DNA from: Nonomuraea zeae
GTDB lineage: Bacteria > Actinomycetota > Actinomycetes > Streptosporangiales > Streptosporangiaceae
NCBI RefSeq assembly: GCF_005889725.1
Contig: NZ_VCKX01000074.1
Coordinates: 1-45,372 of the forward strand
Reading direction: 5' to 3'
DNA: 45,372 nt
Under the pieces are notes generated by a model. The model was not told where the DNA came from and ran no database searches. It saw nothing but the letters and a program-made list of their open reading frames with translations. Shown one piece after another: positions 30,859 through 37,508 of this stretch (position 1 is its first letter; each line of letters opens with the position of its first letter). Position numbers and translations under genes: made by a program.

Positions 30859-31902
30859 GTGCCAACCAGCCGTAGACGCGTGACGCTGAAGGATGTGGCG
30901 GCCCGTGCGGGAGTGTCGCCCATGACCGCCTCCTACGCCTTCACCCGGCCCGCGCGGGTCGCGGCCGCCACCCGTGATCGCGTGCACCGCGCGGCCGGCG
31001 AGCTGGGCTATCGCCCCGACGCCGTGGGCCGCGCGCTGAAATCCGGCCGTACGCGTCAGCTCGGGGTGGTTTTCAGCGAGCACCTGGCCTATGCCTTCGA
31101 CGATCCCCAGGCGGCACAGTTCCTGGCCGGGGTCGCGGAGGTCTGCGTCGAGGAAGGCCAGGGCCTCACGTTCATCCCCACGCGAGGCGACGGCGACGAC
31201 GCCGATCGCGTGCTGTCCGCGGCGGCCGACGGCTTCGTGCTGTGGACCACCGCGGACGACGATCCGGTGCTGGCGGCGGTCGCCGGCGACCCCCGCCCCG
31301 CGGCCATCCAGGGCGGCCCGTCACGCAAGGGGATCGCGTGCGTCACCCAGGACGACTACGGGGCCGCCCGCGCGATCGCCGCCCACGGGCTCCGTGACGG
31401 CCGGACACCCGTAGTGATCTCTTTCCCGCTCGACCGCAACCGCGAGCAGATGGTGACGATCGGCGCGGATCTGCCGTCGCGGGTGCCGTTTCCGGTCACC
31501 GACGCCCGTCTGCGCGGCTACCGTGCCGCCATCGAAGAGGCCGGGCTCAGCTGGGCGAGCACGCCGGTCGCCGTCGTGGCGCGCAACACCCGGCGGGACG
31601 GCGTCGAGGCGGCGCGAGAGCTCGCCGCCCGGCTCGCTCCCGATGCGCTCGTCATCGCCATGAGCGACGAACTCGCCCTGGGCGCCCACCAGGCCCTCCG
31701 GGAGACCCGTCCGGAGGCCGCCTACCTCGGCTGGGACGCCTCACCGGCCGGTCAGGGGCTCGGCATCACGTCCGTCACGAACCCGCTGCGGGACCAGGGC
31801 CGCCGCTGCGCGCAACTGGCGCTCAACCCCGACCGGCCGACCGGCGGGGAGATCCCGTGGAGCATCGCCTCCGGCTCCGCGCCCGCCGTCGAGAGCCGAT
31901 GA
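30859..31902 (+). CDS. LacI family transcriptional regulator
   Basis: 347 residues. N-terminal LacI helix-turn-helix with hinge: VTLKDVAARAGVSPMTASYAFTRPARV. Then the periplasmic-binding-protein-like ligand domain (LGVVFSEHLAYAFDDP, VISFPLDRN, AYLGWDASPAGQGLGITSV). GTG start at 30859. Divergent from the MFS gene with a shared palindrome, so it likely represses both and responds to a small ligand moved by the transporter. Confidence 0.93.
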   Translation: MPTSRRRVTLKDVAARAGVSPMTASYAFTRPARVAAATRDRVHRAAGELGYRPDAVGRALKSGRTRQLGVVFSEHLAYAFDDPQAAQFLAGVAEVCVEEGQGLTFIPTRGDGDDADRVLSAAADGFVLWTTADDDPVLAAVAGDPRPAAIQGGPSRKGIACVTQDDYGAARAIAAHGLRDGRTPVVISFPLDRNREQMVTIGADLPSRVPFPVTDARLRGYRAAIEEAGLSWASTPVAVVARNTRRDGVEAARELAARLAPDALVIAMSDELALGAHQALRETRPEAAYLGWDASPAGQGLGITSVTNPLRDQGRRCAQLALNPDRPTGGEIPWSIASGSAPAVESR

Positions 31903-31965
31903 CCTCTACCGTATCCTTGACCGGCCGGTATGAACTTGCCAGGTAGGACACAGGAGGAACGGGGC

Positions 31966-32736
31966 GTGAACCTTCAAATCCAGGGTGAGTGTTACCGTCC
32001 TGTTCACCTCGCCAGGGAGCACGGGATCTCCACCCAGGCGGTACGCAACTACGAGCGCGACGGCATGCTCCCGCCCGCCGGACGCACGCCCAGCGGCTAC
32101 CGCACCTACTCGGCCGTCCACGTTCACGCCCTGCGGGCCTACCTCGCCCTCATCCCCGCACACGGCTACGCGACCAGCGGGCAGATCATGCACGCGGCCA
32201 ACCGCGGCGACCTCGACACCGCACTCCTCGCGATCGACCGCAGCCATGCCCAGCTGCTCCGCGACCGCGAAACGCTCGACGCCGTCGAAGCCACCGTCGA
32301 CGCGCTCACCCACCCCCCGGCCGCCGACCCGCCGGACCGCCCCATCTCGATCGGACATCTCGCCCACCGGCTCGGCATCTCGCCGGCGACCCTCCGGAAA
32401 TGGGAGCGCACCGGGATCCTGCTGCCTGCGCGCGACCCGCGTACCAAGCAGCGCCAGTACACCGCGACGGAGGTCCGTGATGCCCAGCTCGCCCACATGC
32501 TCAGGCGTGGCGGCTACCCCCTGGAGCACATCGCCACGGTGATGCACGAGGTCCGCAGCGCCGGCGGCCCCGAGCCGCTGGCCCTCTCACTGCACGACTG
32601 GCGACGGCGTCTCGCCGACCGCGGGCGAGCCATGCTCACCGCCGCCGGAAAGCTCGCCGACTATCTCCAGGTGCTGGACGACACGCGAGACGGCGACGGC
32701 CGGCTCGCTCCGAAGAGAGCAAGCCTGCCCCGGTGA
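31966..32736 (+). CDS. Double MerR-type regulator (TioE-like)
   Basis: 256 residues with two MerR winged-helix domains in one chain: PVHLAREHGISTQAVRNYERDGMLPPAGRTPSGYRTYS near the N-terminus and ISIGHLAHRLGISPATLRKWERTGILLPA about 110 residues later. The family name TioE-type (thiocoraline cluster) fits this duplicated layout. The GTG at 31966 has AGGAGG eight bases upstream; an ATG at 31930 would add twelve residues but lacks a site. A TTGACC (31917) gives a possible -35. No ligand Cys typical of metal-sensing MerR is seen. Confidence 0.9.
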   Translation: MNLQIQGECYRPVHLAREHGISTQAVRNYERDGMLPPAGRTPSGYRTYSAVHVHALRAYLALIPAHGYATSGQIMHAANRGDLDTALLAIDRSHAQLLRDRETLDAVEATVDALTHPPAADPPDRPISIGHLAHRLGISPATLRKWERTGILLPARDPRTKQRQYTATEVRDAQLAHMLRRGGYPLEHIATVMHEVRSAGGPEPLALSLHDWRRRLADRGRAMLTAAGKLADYLQVLDDTRDGDGRLAPKRASLPR

Positions 32737-32760
32737 CGTGGCGGGTGGCCGGAACGCCGG

Positions 32761-33111
32761 TCACGCCACGATCGGGAAGCGGTGGTCCAGGCCGCTGATG
32801 CGCAGCAGCCGGGTCATGTGCGGGGGAAGGCTGGTCAGGGCCAGCGTGATGCCCAGGGCCTTGGCCCGTGATTGCACGCCGATCAGCACTCCCAGCCCGC
32901 CGGAGCCGCAGAAGGTGACGCGGGACAGGTCCAGGACGAGCAGGCCGGTGCTGGCGGTCAGGGTGTTGATCAGCCGCCGGCGCAACCGCGCCGTGGTGAA
33001 GATGTCGACGTCCCCCGACAGGTGCACGACGGTTCGTGCCGCGGTGGTCGCCCTGCCGGGCGGGACGGTGGTGGTCGCCTCGCCCGATGGGACGGTGTTG
33101 ACGACACTCAT
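32761..33111 (-). CDS. STAS domain anti-sigma factor antagonist
   Basis: 116 residues: a 25-residue Thr/Pro-rich lead, then a STAS fold (VVHLSGDVDIFTTARLRRRLI, LVLDLSRVTFCGSGGLGVLIGVQSRA). The phosphorylatable serine would be the Ser in TFCGSGG. In actinomycetes such proteins bind serine-kinase anti-sigma factors in partner switching. ATG at 33111 with GAGGAG seven bases upstream. Converges on the double-MerR gene (24-base gap); 119 bases separate it from the DUF5994 gene. No kinase or sigma gene is in the window. Confidence 0.92.
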   Translation of the reverse strand: MSVVNTVPSGEATTTVPPGRATTAARTVVHLSGDVDIFTTARLRRRLINTLTASTGLLVLDLSRVTFCGSGGLGVLIGVQSRAKALGITLALTSLPPHMTRLLRISGLDHRFPIVA

Positions 33112-33230
33112 AGAAGGTCTCCTCACTGGAGAAGCTGAAACGGGATGGGATGCCTGCCGGCCGGAGAGCGGCTCGCCGCCATAACGGGCGATGCCTGAGC
33201 CGCTCAATCCGGCCGGCAGGCGGCACGTGG

Positions 33231-33800
33231 TCATGCCCGAGCCGACGGCGGTCTGATGGACGAGGTTGCCTCCTGCCCGGTGACCGGCCCTGGGCTGCCG
33301 GCCGTCGCCGCGCGGGCTGCGGGGTCTGGCGGCAGGCTCGCCAGGGTGAGGATGTCGTCGGTGGTCAGGCCGGCGAGGTCCTGGGCGGCGAGCCGGAGCG
33401 TGGCCTCGGCGGCGCCGGCGGCGGTGCCCGGCGGGACGATCAGCAGGACGACGGGCTCGCCGGTGGTGGGGATGAGAGTGATCACATGCGGATCCCCGTG
33501 GCGGAACCAGCCGACGCGGACATTGCGGCCCTGTGCGGGGATGCGGCGTGGGATGTGCTCCCAGGCGTCCCGGTGGACGCCGACCCGCAGCGTGGTACGG
33601 CCCAGCCGCTCGTCCACGGCGGTGATGAGCCCGGCCAGTTCGGCGGACGCGTCGGAAGAGCCGGGCCACCAGGCGCCGTCCACCACGGCCCGCCGGTCCA
33701 GCGCCGGGTCGAGAACAAGCCGGAGCGCGGAGCCGGCCGGAGTGACTGCGGATGAGACGGGGTTGAGTGTGGAGCGCTGAGAAACGAGCGTCGGCGTCAT
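33231..33800 (-). CDS. DUF5994 family protein
   Basis: 189 residues. LRLVLDPALDRRAVVDGAWWPGSSDASAELAGLI and VGWFRHGDPHVITLIP are the marks of DUF5994, a small actinobacterial family often near STAS and anti-sigma genes. Its molecular role is unknown. ATG at 33800. Divergent from the tyrosine recombinase with a large inverted repeat in between, and followed by the STAS gene on the same strand, so the two may be co-regulated. Confidence 0.8.
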   Translation of the reverse strand: MTPTLVSQRSTLNPVSSAVTPAGSALRLVLDPALDRRAVVDGAWWPGSSDASAELAGLITAVDERLGRTTLRVGVHRDAWEHIPRRIPAQGRNVRVGWFRHGDPHVITLIPTTGEPVVLLIVPPGTAAGAAEATLRLAAQDLAGLTTDDILTLASLPPDPAARAATAGSPGPVTGQEATSSIRPPSARA

Positions 33801-33914
33801 CGCCGCCTGACCTGTCCGGGCCCTTCGGAGAGGACCGGTGGTGGTTCGCCGGGGGCGACGCAGACCCGAATGCCAACGCTCGAGAAGTCCTCGGTGTCTT
33901 CACCCTACCCCAAG

Positions 33915-33942
33915 ACTTCCGGAATTGCTCAATTCCGGAAGT
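33915..33942. repeat. Perfect inverted repeat, 13-bp arms with 2-bp spacer, before the recombinase
   Basis: Arms ACTTCCGGAATTG and its exact complement flank CT. Two more CTTCCGGA copies follow at 33958-33965 and 34003-34010, inside the recombinase 5' end. It could be a recombination core, an operator, or a hairpin; I see no T-run for a terminator. Confidence 0.85.
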
Positions 33943-33953
33943 AGACTGGTGGA

Positions 33954-35012
33954 GTGACTTCCGGAAACGCGCCCTCAGAGTCCAGGGAATCGGCCGGAGC
34001 GGCTTCCGGAGACAAGCGCCGGTCGCGGGCCGTCCCACTGCCCGCCTCGCACGCCGCTGTCCTGGCCGACTACTCCGCCGTGCTCGAGCACGCTCCGCTG
34101 GCCGACTCCACCAAGGCCAAGTACGTCTCCCGGCTGCGCGGTTACCTGGCCTGGCTGGCCGGCCGGGCAGCCGCCGGCGCGCTGGACGGCGACCCGCTCG
34201 CCGACCAGGCCGCGGCCACCGGCGCGGTCGGCGACTTCCGCCGTCACCTCAAGGACGACCGCCGCGCCCCCAACACCATCGACACCTACCTGTCGGCCCT
34301 GGACGACTTCTACGCCCGCCGCGGCCTCGGCAAGCCCCAGGCCGATCGCGAGCGCGACGCCCGCCCCGCGGCCCCGTACGCCCTGGACGCGCGCAGCGCC
34401 CGCCGCTACGTCCGGCACGTCCAGCGCACCGCGCCCGCGCGGGACAAGGCCGTCGCCCTGCTGCCCTACTTCGCCGGGCTGCGCATCTCCGAGGTCGTCG
34501 GCCTCGACCTGTCCGACGTACGCCTCCCGCCCCGCGAGGGTGAGCAGGGCCGCGAGGGTGAGCAGGGCCGCGAGGGTGAGCAGCCCCAGGACGGGGAGCT
34601 GCGCATCCGTGGTCAGGGCCGCGACGCCGGCAAGGTGCGGCTGCTGCCCGTCCACCCGGACCTGTGCCAGGCCCTGACCGAATGGCTGCGGACCCGCGCC
34701 GGCTGGAAGGGGGCGAGCACCCAGACCGCGGTGTTCCTCAACCACCGCGGCGGCCGACTGAGCGACCGCGCCGCCCGCGACATCATCACCGGTCTCGGCG
34801 ACGCCATCGGCCTGGGCGACGACCCGGCCGAGCCGTTCAGCCCGCACGTCCTGCGCCACACCTTCGCCACCCAGCTCATCCGCGACGGCAAGGACCCCAT
34901 CCTGGTCGCTGAGCTGCTCGGGCACGGCTCGCTCGACACCACCCGCCGCTACGCCCTGCCCGCCGAAACCGACAAGCAGGCCGCCCTGGACGCCCTCATC
35001 ACCGACCGTTAG
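33954..35012 (+). CDS. Tyrosine recombinase/integrase (XerC/D-like)
   Basis: 352 residues. N-terminal SAM-like core-binding domain (residues 30-140: YSAVLEHAPLADSTKAKYVSRLRGYLAWL) and catalytic domain with Arg in GLRISEVVGLDL, H-x2-R in HVLRHTFATQL, His in LLGHGSLDTT, and the nucleophile Tyr in TRRYALP. A Gly/Glu/Gln/Arg repeat interrupts the loop after the first Arg. The GTG at 33954 has no spaced ribosome site, so the transcript may be leaderless or the true start may lie further in. Isolated: no excisionase, phage or transposon genes are next to it. Confidence 0.9.
   Translation: MTSGNAPSESRESAGAASGDKRRSRAVPLPASHAAVLADYSAVLEHAPLADSTKAKYVSRLRGYLAWLAGRAAAGALDGDPLADQAAATGAVGDFRRHLKDDRRAPNTIDTYLSALDDFYARRGLGKPQADRERDARPAAPYALDARSARRYVRHVQRTAPARDKAVALLPYFAGLRISEVVGLDLSDVRLPPREGEQGREGEQGREGEQPQDGELRIRGQGRDAGKVRLLPVHPDLCQALTEWLRTRAGWKGASTQTAVFLNHRGGRLSDRAARDIITGLGDAIGLGDDPAEPFSPHVLRHTFATQLIRDGKDPILVAELLGHGSLDTTRRYALPAETDKQAALDALITDR
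34533..34586 (+). repeat. 18-bp in-frame tandem triplication in the recombinase gene
   Basis: Three 18-bp units (34533, 34551, 34569), the first two identical and the last with two changes. They encode REGEQG three times, in a loop of the catalytic domain between the first active-site Arg and the following strand. Confidence 0.9.
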
Positions 35013-35027
35013 AGACGCCGCGGCCCA

Positions 35028-35675
35028 TCATCCGGCCGAACGGCGGGCGGACAGCGGCAGCCGGACGGCCGGCGGGAGCGGCGCAGCGACGGGGTTCGCC
35101 CGGAACGACTGGATCATCAAGGCGGCGAAGCGCCGTGAGGCCGCGACTCTCATCCCGGGTGACTCGGCGCGGATGCCCTCGTTCGCCATCAGCGCCACGA
35201 CGAGGTCCTCCAGGACGAAATCCGCCCGCAGCTCACCCGTCCTCCTCGCCCGCCGGATGAGCTCGAGCAGCAGGCGCAGCGTCCGGTCGCGATCCGCGGT
35301 GAAGTAGTCGGCCGCCGCGGGAAGCCGCGAGGTGAACGCGCGTGAGAACCCCCGGTCGAGGGCGTGCACCTCCATGAGCTTCTCGATCACCAGGCAGAAC
35401 CCGCGCCACGGGTCGGCCGCCTTCAGCCCCTCCTCGACGACCGCCGAGCAGGTGGCCATCGGCTCGGCGAAAGCCTCGGCGAACAGCGCTTCCTTGGTCG
35501 GGAAGTGCCGGTAGACGGTCGCGACGCCCACCTGCGCGCGCCGGGCGATCTCCCGGATCGGCACGTCGAGGCCCTCGGCGGCGAAGGCCGCGCGGGCGAC
35601 CGCGAGGATGCGCACGCGGTTGTCACGGGCGTCCGAGCGGAGCTTCGTTATCACTTGGGCCGTCACCGCTCTCAC
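35028..35675 (-). CDS. TetR family transcriptional regulator
   Basis: 215 residues from the GTG at 35675 (longer readings would cross the operator). N-terminal TetR domain: ILAVARAAFAAEGLDVPIREIARRAQVGVATVYRHFPTKEALF. The C-terminal domain has the SbtR-like FVLEDLVVALMANEGIRAESPG segment. Divergent from the quinone-oxidoreductase-like gene at 35716 with a palindrome between them, so it is likely its repressor. Converges on the recombinase gene (15-base gap). Confidence 0.92.
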   Translation of the reverse strand: MRAVTAQVITKLRSDARDNRVRILAVARAAFAAEGLDVPIREIARRAQVGVATVYRHFPTKEALFAEAFAEPMATCSAVVEEGLKAADPWRGFCLVIEKLMEVHALDRGFSRAFTSRLPAAADYFTADRDRTLRLLLELIRRARRTGELRADFVLEDLVVALMANEGIRAESPGMRVAASRRFAALMIQSFRANPVAAPLPPAVRLPLSARRSAG

Positions 35676-35683
35676 TTTAATCA

Positions 35684-35703
35684 AACGGACGGGGTGTTCC
35701 GTT
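35684..35703. promoter_or_regulatory. Palindrome AACGGA-N8-TCCGTT, candidate TetR operator
   Basis: 20-bp inverted repeat between the TetR start (35675, minus) and the oxidoreductase start (35716, plus). Position and symmetry fit a TetR site that controls both genes. Confidence 0.75.
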
Positions 35704-35715
35704 ACGGTGCGGCGC

Positions 35716-36666
35716 ATGAGAGCTGTTCAGTTTTCCGAGTACGGCCCGCCCGGCGTGGTGCATGTCGCCGAGGTCGAGGAGCCGCACGCCGGACCGGGGA
35801 AGATCCGCATCGCCGTCCGGGCGTCCGGGTTCTCGACGGGGGAGACCTACATCCGTTCCGGGATGCTGCGTGACGTGGTGCCCACGACGTTCCCGTACCG
35901 GACCGGGTTCGACGCCGCGGGCGTGGTGGACGAGGTCGGCGACGGCGTGACGGGCGTCCGGCCCGGCGACGAGGTGTTCGGCATGACCGCCCCGGCGGCG
36001 CGCGGCGCCAACGCCGACTACGCGGTCCTGGCCGCCTGGGCGCCCAAACCGGCCGCGTGGAGCTGGGCGGAAGCGGGCGGCGCCGCCGGCAGCGTCGAGA
36101 CGGCCACCCGGGTCCTCGACCGGCTCGCGGTCGGCGCCGGGCACACTGTCCTGGTGCAGGGCGCGGCCGGTGCGGTGGGCACCGTCGCCGTCCAGCTGGC
36201 GGTCGCCCGCGGCGCCACCGTCATCGGCACGGCCGGCGAGCACAACCACGACTTCCTGCGTTCCCTCGGCGCGGAGCCGACGACGTACGGGACGGGGCTG
36301 GTCGAACGGGTCCGCGCGCTGGCACCGGACGGGGTGGACGCGGTGTTCGACTGCGCCGGAGGAGCCCTGCCCGACCTGATCGCCGTCGCAGGGGACAAGG
36401 CGCGGGTCGTGACGATCGCCGACTTCGCCGCGGCGGCCCACGGCGTACACATGTCGCACGGCGCGCCGGCCGACGAGACGGGCGCGGCCGTCGGGGCCGC
36501 CGCCGACCCGCTGGCGCTGCACGGCCTCGGCATCGCGATCGACCTCGCCGCGCAGGGGCGGCTGCGGGTGCCGGTCGCGGCGGCGTTCCCGCTGGCCGAG
36601 GCCGCGGCCGCGCACGAGCTGAGCGAGAGCCGCCGCGCTCGCGGCAGGATCGTGCTGGTGAACTGA
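35716..36666 (+). CDS. Zinc-independent MDR (quinone oxidoreductase-like) protein
   Basis: 316 residues, medium-chain dehydrogenase/reductase fold of the quinone oxidoreductase class. N-terminal catalytic half (AVQFSEYGPPGVVHV, FPYRTGFDAAGVVDEVGDGV, RPGDEVFGM) and Rossmann half (TVLVQGAAGAVGTVAVQLAVARGATVIGTA). The Cys and His that bind catalytic zinc in alcohol dehydrogenases are absent. It should reduce quinones or enones with NADPH. ATG at 35716, divergent from TetR. Converges on the DHFR-like gene over a tandem repeat. Confidence 0.92.
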   Translation: MRAVQFSEYGPPGVVHVAEVEEPHAGPGKIRIAVRASGFSTGETYIRSGMLRDVVPTTFPYRTGFDAAGVVDEVGDGVTGVRPGDEVFGMTAPAARGANADYAVLAAWAPKPAAWSWAEAGGAAGSVETATRVLDRLAVGAGHTVLVQGAAGAVGTVAVQLAVARGATVIGTAGEHNHDFLRSLGAEPTTYGTGLVERVRALAPDGVDAVFDCAGGALPDLIAVAGDKARVVTIADFAAAAHGVHMSHGAPADETGAAVGAAADPLALHGLGIAIDLAAQGRLRVPVAAAFPLAEAAAAHELSESRRARGRIVLVN

Positions 36667-36703
36667 TCCGGCGCCCGCGGCCGGTCACCGGGAGATCGCG
36701 GTT

Positions 36704-36771
36704 CTCATCCCTCCGCGGCCCTCATCCCTGCGCGGCCCTCATCCCTGCGCGGCCCTCATCCCTCCGCGGCG
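36704..36771. repeat. Tandem repeat, four copies of a 17-bp unit
   Basis: Four adjacent 17-bp units at 36704, 36721, 36738 and 36755 (CTCATCCCTGCGCGGCC, middle two identical). The last unit contains the stop of the DHFR-like gene, so the repeat has grown into or out of its 3' end. Convergent gap with the oxidoreductase gene. Confidence 0.9.
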
Positions 36772-37358
36772 TCCATCGCCGCGCGTCGTGCCGCCGCGGG
36801 GTCGAGCAGCCCGTCGCCGGTCGGCTCGTAGGTCAGGGCCACGACTCCCGAGGAGAAGGCCTGCGATCCGGTCAGGCGGAGCACCGCGGTGTCCACCGAC
36901 TCGTCGAACAGCCGCGCCCCCTTGCCGGCCACGACCGGGTACGTGACCAGGCGCAGCTCGTCGATGAGCCGCTCGCCCAGCAGCCACCGGACGAGCGCGG
37001 CGCTGCCGAAGATCAGGATGTCGCCCTCGATCTCCTTCTTGAGCTGCGCGATCCGCTCGGCCGGGTCCTCGCGGATGACGGTGGTGTTGTTCCACTCGCC
37101 CTTGTCCAGGGTCGTCGAGACGACGTACTTGGGCAGGGAGTTCATCCGGTCGGCGTAGCCGGCCTCGTCGGTCATGCCCGGCCAGGCCGCGGCGAAGCCG
37201 TCGTAGGTCACCCGGCCGAGCAGCAGCGCATCGGCGGCGCGGATCTGGTCGAGGCCGGTCTTCATGGCGTCCGGGCTGACGAACTGGAAGGTCCACTCGT
37301 GCGGGTTCTCGATGACGCCGTCGACGGTGGTGAAGACGGAGAGAACGACTCGTCCCAT
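36756..37358 (-). CDS. Dihydrofolate reductase-like (RibD C-terminal domain) protein
   Basis: 200 residues: VVLSVFTTVDGVIENPHEW, LLLGRVTYDGFAAAWPG, KYVVSTTLDKGEW, ILIFGSAALVRWLLGERLIDELRLVTYPVVAGKGARLF. This is the common actinobacterial RibD_C/DHFR-like oxidoreductase that probably binds NADPH; the substrate is not known and folate is unlikely. ATG at 37358; divergent from the LuxR-type gene across 150 bases with no clear operator. Its last six codons lie in a 17-bp repeat. Confidence 0.92.
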   Translation of the reverse strand: MGRVVLSVFTTVDGVIENPHEWTFQFVSPDAMKTGLDQIRAADALLLGRVTYDGFAAAWPGMTDEAGYADRMNSLPKYVVSTTLDKGEWNNTTVIREDPAERIAQLKKEIEGDILIFGSAALVRWLLGERLIDELRLVTYPVVAGKGARLFDESVDTAVLRLTGSQAFSSGVVALTYEPTGDGLLDPAAARRAAMDAAEG

Positions 37359-37508
37359 GACAGTGCTCCGTTGCTCTGGTGTTGTCGGCTGATGCGCTCA
37401 TCATCGCCAGGCGGGACCGTGCCGGCATCCGGGGCGAACACCTACTCCACCACTCAAAGGACCACGCAACGGATCACGCCCGACTCCGGGCCGGGGCATG
37501 ATGGGGCC

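Noticed and set aside
33954..35012. Prophage or integrative element around the recombinase
   Set aside because: The neighbours are regulators and ordinary enzymes; no tRNA target, excisionase, replication or transfer genes are visible.
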